Part shown: in pieces, positions 1 to 7,651 of the stretch
How the letters are laid out: each line of letters opens with the position of its first letter
How positions within the stretch are numbered: position 1 is the first letter of the stretch
Assembly: GCA_014238595.1 (NCBI GenBank)
Contig: JABAAV010000009.1
Span: forward strand, 1 to 23,799
From: Myxococcales bacterium
GTDB lineage: Bacteria; Myxococcota_A; Polyangia; Haliangiales; J016
Direction: 5' to 3'
Length of the DNA stretch: 23,799 nt
The notes under the pieces: generated by a model
The model's input: the letters and a program-made list of their open reading frames with translations, nothing else
Told to the model about the DNA's origin: nothing
The model's database searches: none
Position numbers and translations under genes: made by a program

Positions 1-1391
1 ATGCAGCAGCTAATCTTTTGTGCTGTTGGACAATGCAGAAACTCATTGGGACCATGGGCATTGGAACCGGGTCCTAATACTCCAGTAACAACAAATTGAG
101 CCTCTGGGAATTGATTGCCCAAAATGGACATGAACGGAATGCTTCCGCCTTCACCCGTATAGATTGCTTGATTTCCAAAGTAGTTGGATGATGCTTGTTG
201 TAGAGAATCATCCAACCATGGCGCAACTGATGGAGCATTCCATCCTTGCATAGCTTCAATATTCGTCAATGATACATGAGCATTGTAAGGTTTATTTTCA
301 CAAAGCAATGTTTCTAATGCAGCAAGCGCTTGTTTGGATGGACAGGTTGGTGGAACACGAAGGCTCAATCGTACGGTGGTTTTGTGACGGGAGACATTGC
401 CTGCATGTTCTAATGTTGGCAATCCTTCTGCACCTATTACTGAAAGCATAGGTTTCCATGTCCTATTGATGATTAATGTTTCTGGATCGTTGGATACCGG
501 AGAGACATGATGATGTGTTGGAAAATGATCGTAAAAACTCAATCCCAATAGGGACGCAATTTTTTTGCATTGAGCAAGACGATCAGGTGGAATATCAACA
601 TGAAAAATACGTGGAATAATCTCACCGGTTTGTTCATCTTCTAGGCGACTTAACAGTTGACGAACGACACGAAAGCTGGAAGGAATGACTCCACTGGCAT
701 CACCAGAATGAACATCTTCAGCCAAAAGACTTACCGATAAATCTCCAAACAAACACCCACGCAATGATGTTGTGCACCACAATTGATTATAATTACCACA
801 CCATGAGTCTAAGCAAATTACCAAACTTGGTGTTCCCATACGAGCATTAAGATGCTCCATATAAACACTTAGATCAGGACTTCCACTTTCTTCACTGCAT
901 TCAATAATAATGACTGCACGATGATAGGGAATATTTTGTTGTGCCAAAATATGCAGTGCATTCATAGCACCAAATACGGCATATCCATCATCGGCACCTC
1001 CACGGCCATATAATTTATCATCCCGCAATACGGGATTCCATGGCCCTAAATCACTGGACCATCCTGTCATTTCAGGTTGTTTATCTAAATGACCATACAA
1101 AAGTAGCGTATCATCACCTTGAGCTGTTCCTTCTACTTCAATATAAAGCAGTGGTGTGTGACCTTTGCGTGTTAAAACATCCATGGTCATGTTAGGAAGC
1201 GCATGTGTTTGACACCAGTTTTTTACTAAATCCATGGCTTGATCCATGTATCCATGGGCTTCCCAGTCAGGATCAAATGCGGGTGATTTATTCGGAATAC
1301 GAATATAATCAGTCAATGTGGGGATAATCGAATTGCACCACAGTTCACTTGTTAATAAAATAGCTTGTTTTTGATCAATAGGTTTGGTCAT
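1..1391 (-). CDS. M20 family metallodipeptidase (C-terminus cut by window edge)
   Basis: I translated this gene by hand from an ATG at 1391. It gives 463 codons and runs off the left edge. It is a di-zinc aminoacylase/carboxypeptidase-like peptidase of the M20 family, closest in style to the cytosolic dipeptidase (CNDP-like) branch. It should hydrolyse dipeptides or other small peptides in the cytoplasm. Visible metal and catalytic residues are the GHLD motif (H101, D103), the GRGGADDG segment (around D134-D135), the catalytic/metal pair E167-E168 in SEESG, H228 in the lid/dimerisation domain (DVHSGD), and the late histidine H446 in NAHGPNEF. Family members are usually 450-480 residues, so only about 5-20 residues are missing. 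No signal peptide is seen. No convincing Shine-Dalgarno sequence precedes the ATG. It is divergent from clpS across 55 bp. Substrate specificity cannot be read from the sequence. Confidence 0.9.
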   Translation of the reverse strand, partial: MTKPIDQKQAILLTSELWCNSIIPTLTDYIRIPNKSPAFDPDWEAHGYMDQAMDLVKNWCQTHALPNMTMDVLTRKGHTPLLYIEVEGTAQGDDTLLLYGHLDKQPEMTGWSSDLGPWNPVLRDDKLYGRGGADDGYAVFGAMNALHILAQQNIPYHRAVIIIECSEESGSPDLSVYMEHLNARMGTPSLVICLDSWCGNYNQLWCTTSLRGCLFGDLSVSLLAEDVHSGDASGVIPSSFRVVRQLLSRLEDEQTGEIIPRIFHVDIPPDRLAQCKKIASLLGLSFYDHFPTHHHVSPVSNDPETLIINRTWKPMLSVIGAEGLPTLEHAGNVSRHKTTVRLSLRVPPTCPSKQALAALETLLCENKPYNAHVSLTNIEAMQGWNAPSVAPWLDDSLQQASSNYFGNQAIYTGEGGSIPFMSILGNQFPEAQFVVTGVLGPGSNAHGPNEFLHCPTAQKISCC

Positions 1392-1446
1392 GAGGAACTA
1401 TTTGTAGTTATCTTAGTATCAAAATAAATTGTTTGTTTCAAATTCT
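1392..1446. promoter_or_regulatory. Divergent intergenic region, dipeptidase / clpS
   Basis: This very AT-rich 55-bp spacer must hold the start signals for the leftward dipeptidase and the rightward clpS-clpA operon, unless those promoters lie inside the genes. A weak candidate for clpS is a TTGTAG -35 at 1402-1407, a 17-bp spacer and a TAAATT -10 at 1425-1430. This would give a short leader before the ATG at 1447. The match is only 3/6 and 4/6 to the sigma-70 consensus, so the assignment is tentative. Confidence 0.25.
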
Positions 1447-1770
1447 ATGTCACAAGACCCTAAAATAGAAGAGTTTCAACAGGATTCATTAATAGATGAA
1501 CGTGAAAAACCTGTACCACCTAAGCGTTATAATGTTGTTTTATATAATGATGACTATACAACGACTGAATTTGTTGTCATGGTTTTGGAAACAATATTTC
1601 GTCATTCAAACGAAGAGGCTATTCGCATTATGCTACAGATTCATCATCATGGTATGGGAATCGCAGGGTTATTTGCTAAAGAAATTGCAGAAACAAAAAT
1701 GTTCGAAACAATACGTTTAGCACGTCAATTTGAATATCCTTTGCAATGTACAATTAAATTAGAAGAATAA
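1447..1770 (+). CDS. clpS: ClpS, adaptor of the ClpAP protease
   Basis: ClpS binds the N-terminal domain of ClpA and delivers substrates with destabilising N-terminal residues (N-degron pathway) to the ClpAP protease in the cytoplasm. The 107-residue product matches the usual length of about 106. The diagnostic NDD motif (in YNDDYTTTEFVV) that grips the substrate alpha-amino group is present, as is the histidine-rich H-x-x-G segment (HHHGMGI) corresponding to the E. coli specificity-pocket histidine. The AKEIAETK segment and the hydrophobic PLQCTI ending are also typical. I chose the ATG at 1447. An in-frame TTG at 1429 would add six residues but has no ribosome-binding site and overlaps the candidate -10 element. 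The stop codon is 3 bp before clpA, so the two genes form one operon. Confidence 0.93.
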   Translation: MSQDPKIEEFQQDSLIDEREKPVPPKRYNVVLYNDDYTTTEFVVMVLETIFRHSNEEAIRIMLQIHHHGMGIAGLFAKEIAETKMFETIRLARQFEYPLQCTIKLEE

Positions 1771-1773
1771 GTT

Positions 1774-4050
1774 ATGTTAACTAATGAATTACAAGCGACA
1801 CTGCAACGTGCACTTGATGATAGTTTACAACGAAGACATGAATATGTTCAATTGGAACATGTCCTGTTGTCATTGCTCAAAGATGCAACAGCAGTTGATA
1901 TTCTACAGCACTGTGGTGCAGATCTTGATTCTCTATGCGAAAAAATAGAGATTTATTTAAAAGAAGAAGTTGAATCTATTGAAGACAATATTGAATATGA
2001 ACCAGAGAAAACATTAGCCTTTCAGCGAATGTTACAACGGGCTGTGACACATGTTCAAAGTGCTGGGAAAGATTCTCTTCATGCAGGGAATCTATTGGTT
2101 TCTCTATTGCGAGAAGAAGAATCTTACGCTGTTTATTTATTAGCAGAGCAGGGTATTACACGGTTTGATATTATTAATTATATTTCTCATGGCATTTCCA
2201 AAGAGTCTTTAGCGGATTTTGGAACAAATATTGATGATCATGATGATGGTTTTGTTCAAAAAGAATTTATTGAATACTCCTTTGAACAATTTACTTCTGA
2301 TCTAATGTTGCAGGTTGAACAAGGATTGATTGATCCATTAATTGGTCGTCAGAAAGAATTAGATCAAATTTTTGAAGCTTTGATGCGCCGCAAAAAAAAC
2401 AATCCATTATTACTTGGAGAGCCTGGTGTTGGAAAAACAGCATTGGCTCAAGGCATTGCATGGAAAGTCTATCATGGAGATGTGCCTAAGGCGCTTAATG
2501 ATTTACGTATCTATTCTTTGAATTTAGGTTCTATTCTGGCTAATGCAAAATATCGAGGAGATTTTGAACGTTGTTTTAAGGGTGTTTTGGAGTTCATAGC
2601 ACAAGATCCTCTGGCAGTATTATTTATAGATGAAATTCATACCATTATCGGCGCTGGATCAACACAAGGCAGTAGCTTCGATGCATCTGCTTTGATTAAG
2701 GCACCTTTAGCTTTGGGAACATTGCGTTGTATTGGTGCGACAACATATAAAGACTATAACAATGTTTTCATCAAAGACCGTGGATTAGCACGTCGATTTC
2801 AAACCATTAATGTTGAAGAGCCTACGGTTGAAGAAACAGAAAAAATTCTTCATGGTCTTAAAGCTAGTTATGAAAAACATCATCGAATTCAATTTACGAA
2901 GGCAGCAATATCTTCAGCAGTTCATTTATCCGCACGATATCTCAATGATACATTCTTACCTGATAAAGCCATTGATCTCTTAGATATAACTGGAGCGCAA
3001 GCGGCACTTAGTCCTACAAAGAAAAAATGGATCAAACCTAAAGATGTTGAACAGATTGTGGCACGTATGGCACGTATTCCAGCGCATAGTGTTTCTAAAA
3101 AAGATAAAGAACGTTTGGAAAACTTGACCAAAGATTTAACAAGCATCATCTTTGGTCAAGATGATGTAATTGCTAATGTTGTCGAAACTATTCGTTTATC
3201 ACGTGCCGGATTAGGTCGAAAAAACCATCCGATTGGATGTTTTTTGTTAGCAGGACCTACCGGTGTTGGAAAAACAGAATTAGCGAAACAACTTGCTGTT
3301 GTGTTGAATTTGAATTTTGCTCGTTATGACATGAGTGAATATATGGAGAAACATTCCGTGTCACGTTTAATAGGATCTCCACCAGGCTATGTTGGATTTG
3401 ATCAAGGCGGTTTGTTAACCAACGAAATCAGAAAAAATCCTCATACCATTTTGCTTCTTGATGAGATTGAAAAAGCACATCCTGATATTGCAAATATCTT
3501 ACTCCAAATTATGGATGATGCATCATTGATGGATAACAATGGACAACGTGCTGATTTTGAACATGTTATTTTGATGATGACAACCAATGAAGGAAGTGTA
3601 CAAGCAGCAACATCAACCATTGGTTTTTCAGAAAACGACCAAAGACGAGGAAAATCAAACAAAGCTATTGAAAACCGATTTAGTCCTGAATTGCGAAATC
3701 GTATGGATTCTATTTTACAATTCAATCCATTAGAAATGTCATCGATCAAAAAAGTCGCACGCAAATTTCTCGATGAATTAGAAGGACAACTTCAAGAAAA
3801 ACATGTTGAATTAATCGTCTCAGATAAAGCGTATATATGGTTTGCAGAGCATGGCTATAATGCTTCATTTGGAGCACGTCCGATGATTCGTTTAATTCAG
3901 GAACAATTAAAAACACCGATATCCAATGAACTTTTGTTTGGCGCGATTCAAAAAGGTGGCAAGGTCAGGGTGAATGTTAAAAACAAAACATTAACGATCA
4001 CTTATGAAGATCTAAAAGGTAATAAAATTCAATCTTATAAATCAAAATGA
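1774..4050 (+). CDS. clpA: ClpA, AAA+ unfoldase subunit of ClpAP
   Basis: This is a class I Clp/Hsp100 ATPase that unfolds proteins and threads them into ClpP. At 758 residues it has the same length as E. coli ClpA. The order is an N-terminal Clp-N double repeat (about 1-145, the ClpS-binding domain), a D1 AAA+ module with Walker A GEPGVGKT at 215-222 (K221) and Walker B FIDE around D286-E287, and a D2 module with Walker A GPTGVGKT at 494-501 (K500) and Walker B LLLDEIEKAH around 561-569. A C-terminal D2-small domain follows. It lacks the long middle coiled coil of ClpB. The IGF tripeptide at about 616-618 is the ClpP-docking loop, so it should partner ClpP, which is not in this window. Close to the D2 sensor-1 asparagine the usual TTNAG reads TTNEG, a small deviation. 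It is 3 bp downstream of clpS and overlaps the next gene by 4 bp. Confidence 0.96.
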   Translation: MLTNELQATLQRALDDSLQRRHEYVQLEHVLLSLLKDATAVDILQHCGADLDSLCEKIEIYLKEEVESIEDNIEYEPEKTLAFQRMLQRAVTHVQSAGKDSLHAGNLLVSLLREEESYAVYLLAEQGITRFDIINYISHGISKESLADFGTNIDDHDDGFVQKEFIEYSFEQFTSDLMLQVEQGLIDPLIGRQKELDQIFEALMRRKKNNPLLLGEPGVGKTALAQGIAWKVYHGDVPKALNDLRIYSLNLGSILANAKYRGDFERCFKGVLEFIAQDPLAVLFIDEIHTIIGAGSTQGSSFDASALIKAPLALGTLRCIGATTYKDYNNVFIKDRGLARRFQTINVEEPTVEETEKILHGLKASYEKHHRIQFTKAAISSAVHLSARYLNDTFLPDKAIDLLDITGAQAALSPTKKKWIKPKDVEQIVARMARIPAHSVSKKDKERLENLTKDLTSIIFGQDDVIANVVETIRLSRAGLGRKNHPIGCFLLAGPTGVGKTELAKQLAVVLNLNFARYDMSEYMEKHSVSRLIGSPPGYVGFDQGGLLTNEIRKNPHTILLLDEIEKAHPDIANILLQIMDDASLMDNNGQRADFEHVILMMTTNEGSVQAATSTIGFSENDQRRGKSNKAIENRFSPELRNRMDSILQFNPLEMSSIKKVARKFLDELEGQLQEKHVELIVSDKAYIWFAEHGYNASFGARPMIRLIQEQLKTPISNELLFGAIQKGGKVRVNVKNKTLTITYEDLKGNKIQSYKSK

Positions 4051-4346
4051 TATGCTCTAATTGTCATAAAAATCCAATGACTTTTGTACAAGGTGCTGTA
4101 GCGTTACTCCGTCGCAAAAAAATATGTTGTAGGTTGTGCAAAACACAACTTAAAGTACCAAAATTAAATGCGACAACGTTATTGACTCTGATAATATTAG
4201 AATTAACTGTTCTGTTCACAACAACATATGTTGTTGGTATTTTTGCGTTGATATTGTCAATCGCATCAGGGTGGGGATTTGGTGCATGGGTTGTTTATCG
4301 ATCACCGAAAATATTGACGCAATATCACAACAATAGTGATGATTGA
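4047..4346 (+). CDS. Small zinc-ribbon membrane protein of unknown function
   Basis: I do not recognise this 99-residue protein. It starts with a putative zinc ribbon: C3-x2-C6 and C28-x2-C31 (with an extra C27), separated by 21 residues containing a basic patch (RRKK, 22-25). About two hydrophobic segments follow (roughly 43-62 and 63-87), enough for two transmembrane helices, and a polar, asparagine-rich tail ends the protein. The layout suggests a small inner-membrane protein with a cytosolic metal-binding head. Its ATG lies inside the clpA stop region (ATGA, 4 bp overlap), so translation is probably coupled to clpA and the gene belongs to the clpS-clpA operon. A link to ClpAP function is only an inference from position. 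That it is a real gene is supported by the coupling and the paired CxxC motifs. Confidence 0.72.
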   Translation: MICSNCHKNPMTFVQGAVALLRRKKICCRLCKTQLKVPKLNATTLLTLIILELTVLFTTTYVVGIFALILSIASGWGFGAWVVYRSPKILTQYHNNSDD

Positions 4347-4503
4347 TTCAATGGAAGTATGTATCGATATTATCCACAAGGATGATGTGATCTCTTAAAA
4401 AGAATGGAATTGTTTTATGGTTGTTGTCACTGCATCAAAGAAAAAAGTTTATGCCGTATAAACTATCGCTTTATGGTGAAATATCATATTAGAATGCCTC
4501 AAA
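4347..4503. promoter_or_regulatory. 157-bp intergenic region upstream of cbs
   Basis: This gap separates the clpA operon from cbs. No T-rich hairpin terminator for the upstream operon is visible; the short ATCC/GGAT repeat near 4373-4384 is too weak to call. A possible promoter for cbs begins with a TTGTCA -35 at 4424-4429 followed by a poor -10 (around 4447-4453) that overlaps the inverted repeat listed separately. A 15-codon ORF at 4351-4398 looks like chance. No Shine-Dalgarno sequence is evident just before the cbs ATG. Confidence 0.3.
4446..4464. repeat. Perfect 7-bp inverted repeat, candidate operator
   Basis: Two 7-bp arms, AGTTTAT and ATAAACT, are exact reverse complements separated by GCCGT. 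The centre is 49 bp upstream of the cbs start. The site could be a dimeric regulator's operator, because it sits where a cbs promoter should lie. Read on the minus strand it is a short AT-only-loop-closing hairpin followed by a T-rich run (from the A tract at 4441-4446), but no minus-strand gene ends there and the stem has only one G-C pair, so a terminator is unlikely. Confidence 0.35.
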
Positions 4504-5874
4504 ATGACTGCGATACATGATTCTATATTAGACGTGATTGGTAATACGCCTGTGGTTCAATTAAATAGAATCGGGCGTGATTATGCCTGTGACATTGTTG
4601 CTAAATGTGAATTTCTCAACCCAGGGGGAAGTGTCAAAGATCGCATTGGTGTGCGGATGTTACTTGAAGCTGAGAAAGCCGGACATATTAAACCTGGCGA
4701 TACGATTATTGAGCCAACATCAGGCAATACAGGTATTGGGATTGCAATGACAGCAGCCGTTCGTGGTTATCGCGTGATTATTACAATGCCTGAAAAAATG
4801 AGTCGCGAAAAACAAGTTGTTTTGGAATCATTAGGTGCAGAAATTGTTCGAACACCTACCGAAGCTGCATGGGATTCTCCTGAAAGTCATATTAGTGTTG
4901 CACAACGGATGAAAGAATTGATTCCGAATGCTCACATTTTGGATCAATATGCCAATGCAAATAATCCACAAGCTCACAGTGAAGGTACTGGTGAGGAAAT
5001 TGTAGCGCAATGTGATGGCAAACTTGATGCGATTGTCATGACAGCAGGAACTGGTGGCACAATAACAGGTGTCGCAAAAACGATTAGAGAAAAAATACCT
5101 CATTGTCGTGTCATTGGTGTTGATCCTGAAGGTTCTATTTTAGCAGGACCGGGTGAAATTTCTTCTTATAAAGTTGAAGGTATTGGTTATGACTTTTTTC
5201 CTGATGTATTAGACAATCAACTCATCGACGAATACATTAAAACTAATGATAAAGATTCTTTTTTAATGTCACGGCGATTAATTCGTGAAGAAGGATTACT
5301 TGTTGGCGGATCTTCGGGAGCTGCTACATGGGCAGCATTGAATGTTGCCAAAACAATGAAAGCTGGACAGCGTGTGTTGGTCATTCTTCCAGATTCAGTA
5401 CGAAATTATATGACAGGGTTTGTTGATCGTTCATGGATGCTTGAGCATAGTTTTCTAAATGCAGATCAAAACATGGATACTGTCAAAACAATGTTAGCTG
5501 CATTGTCATCGCAAAAGATTATTTCAATTGATGTTCAAAGTACTGTTGAGAATGCCATTGAATTGTTTTCAGAACATGGGGTCTCTCAAATTCCTTGTGT
5601 GGACAAAGATAAACTTTCAGGAATGATTACAGAGCATGATATTTTAAAGATGCTTTTAGATAAGAGAATCACACTCAAAACATCTGTTGTCGAAGTGATG
5701 CAACGATCAGTGTCATCTGTGACTATGGATTGCACTATTGGAGCTCTTGTTACGTTTTTGTCACAAAACACGACAGCCATCGTTGTCGATGCATCGCAGA
5801 AGATTCTAGCTGTTGTAACTAAAACAGATTTAATTCATTATATTGCTCAACGTTCAACATCATCAAGATCATGA
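4504..5874 (+). CDS. cbs: Cystathionine beta-synthase (PLP enzyme with CBS domain pair)
   Basis: The 456-residue product is a fold-type II PLP enzyme that should condense serine (or activated serine) with homocysteine to cystathionine in the cytoplasm, the first step of reverse transsulfuration; H2S release is a known side reaction of the family. The catalytic lysine is K45 in GGSVKDRI. The phosphate and substrate loops are PTSGNTG (71-77) and GTGGT (182-186), with GGSSGAA near 282. Segments such as DSPESH, ILDQY, DPEGSILA, VEGIGYDF and ILPDSVRNYM are hallmarks of the eukaryote-like CBS branch rather than CysK/CysM. A tandem CBS (Bateman) module occupies about 330-456 and may bind an adenosyl ligand. 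The N-terminal haem domain of animal CBS is absent. No cystathionine gamma-lyase gene is adjacent. The last 28 bp overlap the recD 3' end tail to tail. O-acetylserine-dependent cysteine synthase activity is the main alternative. Confidence 0.9.
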   Translation: MTAIHDSILDVIGNTPVVQLNRIGRDYACDIVAKCEFLNPGGSVKDRIGVRMLLEAEKAGHIKPGDTIIEPTSGNTGIGIAMTAAVRGYRVIITMPEKMSREKQVVLESLGAEIVRTPTEAAWDSPESHISVAQRMKELIPNAHILDQYANANNPQAHSEGTGEEIVAQCDGKLDAIVMTAGTGGTITGVAKTIREKIPHCRVIGVDPEGSILAGPGEISSYKVEGIGYDFFPDVLDNQLIDEYIKTNDKDSFLMSRRLIREEGLLVGGSSGAATWAALNVAKTMKAGQRVLVILPDSVRNYMTGFVDRSWMLEHSFLNADQNMDTVKTMLAALSSQKIISIDVQSTVENAIELFSEHGVSQIPCVDKDKLSGMITEHDILKMLLDKRITLKTSVVEVMQRSVSSVTMDCTIGALVTFLSQNTTAIVVDASQKILAVVTKTDLIHYIAQRSTSSRS

Positions 5875-7646
5875 TGAAACATGATTTCTGTGTGAGATTT
5901 GTTTCGAGATAATATTGAATTTAATACCGCACAATCGCCTACAATCACTGTTGAAAGACGACTTCGTGTTAATGCTGTATAAAGCCATTCTTTAGAAAAA
6001 ATGGCTTTGTCTTCATCAGGAACAAAGACAGCCACAGTATCAAATTCAGAACCCTGACTTTTGTGAATTGTTAGAGCAAATGCAGTGTCAATATGGTTAT
6101 CCAGTAAAGACAAGGGATAGAAAATAAGATCACTGTTATCTAGAAAAATGGCGTAAGGTTGTTTAGGCATCGTGTCTTTTTCAAGATAAACACAAATCCC
6201 TTGATCTCCATTAAACAGTCCTAAATGATAATCATTTTGATTGATCATAATAGGAATACCAATCGGTATTTTTTCTGATTCATCCATACAATATTGAGCT
6301 AAGGCAGCATTGATTTCATCTTTGCCGACAACGCCTTGGTTGTTAAAACACACAATTTGTGAGGAATTATAATGATTAAGAAGTGTCTTGAGATGATTTG
6401 AATCTTCTGCATTGAAGATATTGTTTTGAACACGATATGTTTTAGTGCGAAGCATGTCAAAATCAGGTAGTGAACTGATTTGTTTTTTCCACCATTGTTC
6501 AAGAAAGGTTGTTCTTGTTGCTGCAGTTGTTGCTTTTATATAATCGACACCAACAAAACTAGGGATGTCTGTTTTATGTTGTTCTATAAGAGAGAGCGTC
6601 TTTTCTTTATCTTGTAGAACAGCGGATATTAATTCATGCAACGATGTTGAATCTGTTTCTTTGTTGATGATACGAAAGTTTTTAGTTAATGTTGTCATAT
6701 AATCGTTTAAGGGATTGTTTGATGAAGAACAATTCGTGATTGTTTGAAATATAGATCCACCATTAACAGGCATAAGTTGATTTGGATCACCAACAAGAAT
6801 GAGATGAGCAGTATCGTTTAATTGAGTGAGAAGCGTATGGATTAACGATAGAGATATCATAGAGGCTTCATCGATAATGATCAGTTGATGATCGATAGGT
6901 TCTTTGTGATGTCGTGAATGAATCCCTAACAGACGATGTAATGTTTTGGGCGGTTCGAGTTGAGAATCTGTGGCCATGATTTGTTTTATACGCATAGCCG
7001 CTTTGGCTGTAGGTGCCGTTAATGCAATTTTACTAGGATGAATTCCTGCTTTTAAAAATGATGAAACAATGGCTTTGATAGTCAATGTTTTCCCTGTACC
7101 AGGTCCTCCTGTGATGATTGTAAAACGTGATTTCAAGGATTGTTTGACTGTTTGAATTTGTTCATCTGACAATTCAAAGGCAAGATCCTCTAACAGAAAA
7201 TCAATAGTATCTTTTTTAATAATAGAACGGGCATCAAGAAGATGTGCAATAGAGGCTTCAACAGTTTTTTCTTCATGGAAACTTTTGTGTGTATAGAGAT
7301 TGTTTTTATGGATAATGATTGGTGTGTCTTGCGATGTCCCAATCAATAATGGAAATAACAAAGGTAATTGATCAAGATCTTGTTGACGTAATGTGTTTAC
7401 ATCCATTGATGGCATGGTTGGACATATTTCTTCTGCAATACGTATAATATCTGTGCATTGATAAGGCAGATAAATATGTCCTTGATTTGTATGGATTAAT
7501 AATATGGAAATAACAAAGGTAAGTTGATCAATATAATCACTTGTTTCATGTTCCGATTCATTCGGAATATTAACGAATTCTTTAGTCAAAGCGATTAAAG
7601 CTTGATCATAATTTTGAAGATGTTTAAAAAGTTGTTGAGTAAGCAT
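5847..7646 (-). CDS. recD: RecD, 5'-3' helicase subunit of exonuclease V
   Basis: This is the SF1B helicase alpha subunit of RecBCD, which moves on the 5'-ended strand during break processing. The product is 599 residues, close to the 608 of E. coli RecD. The layout is an N-terminal RecC-binding domain (about 1-120), then helicase motifs: Walker A GGPGTGKT (180-187, K186), Walker B IIDEAS, the GDPNQLMPV motif III region, the late motif V region TIHKSQGSEFD and motif VI YTALTRSR. I place the start at the ATG at 7646, 5 bp after the recB stop. The same frame stays open back to 7874, but that extension lies wholly within recB, is rich in Arg/Cys/Trp and has no RecD similarity. No ribosome-binding site is obvious, so coupling to recB is likely. 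Its end overlaps the convergent cbs by 28 bp. Confidence 0.94.
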   Translation of the reverse strand: MLTQQLFKHLQNYDQALIALTKEFVNIPNESEHETSDYIDQLTFVISILLIHTNQGHIYLPYQCTDIIRIAEEICPTMPSMDVNTLRQQDLDQLPLLFPLLIGTSQDTPIIIHKNNLYTHKSFHEEKTVEASIAHLLDARSIIKKDTIDFLLEDLAFELSDEQIQTVKQSLKSRFTIITGGPGTGKTLTIKAIVSSFLKAGIHPSKIALTAPTAKAAMRIKQIMATDSQLEPPKTLHRLLGIHSRHHKEPIDHQLIIIDEASMISLSLIHTLLTQLNDTAHLILVGDPNQLMPVNGGSIFQTITNCSSSNNPLNDYMTTLTKNFRIINKETDSTSLHELISAVLQDKEKTLSLIEQHKTDIPSFVGVDYIKATTAATRTTFLEQWWKKQISSLPDFDMLRTKTYRVQNNIFNAEDSNHLKTLLNHYNSSQIVCFNNQGVVGKDEINAALAQYCMDESEKIPIGIPIMINQNDYHLGLFNGDQGICVYLEKDTMPKQPYAIFLDNSDLIFYPLSLLDNHIDTAFALTIHKSQGSEFDTVAVFVPDEDKAIFSKEWLYTALTRSRLSTVIVGDCAVLNSILSRNKSHTEIMFHHDLDDVER

Positions 7647-7651
7647 AAAAA

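Noticed and set aside
1429..1446. Upstream TTG start for clpS
   Set aside because: No ribosome-binding site precedes it, it overlaps a possible -10 element, and the ATG at 1447 already gives the usual ClpS length.
2922..3764. Antisense ORFs within clpA and similar long opposite-strand frames elsewhere
   Set aside because: They lie wholly within well-supported genes in another frame, have low-complexity or unnatural composition and no start signals.
4351..4398. 15-codon ORF upstream of cbs as a leader peptide
   Set aside because: It has no run of regulatory codons (only one cysteine), no ribosome-binding site and no attenuator-like hairpin after it.
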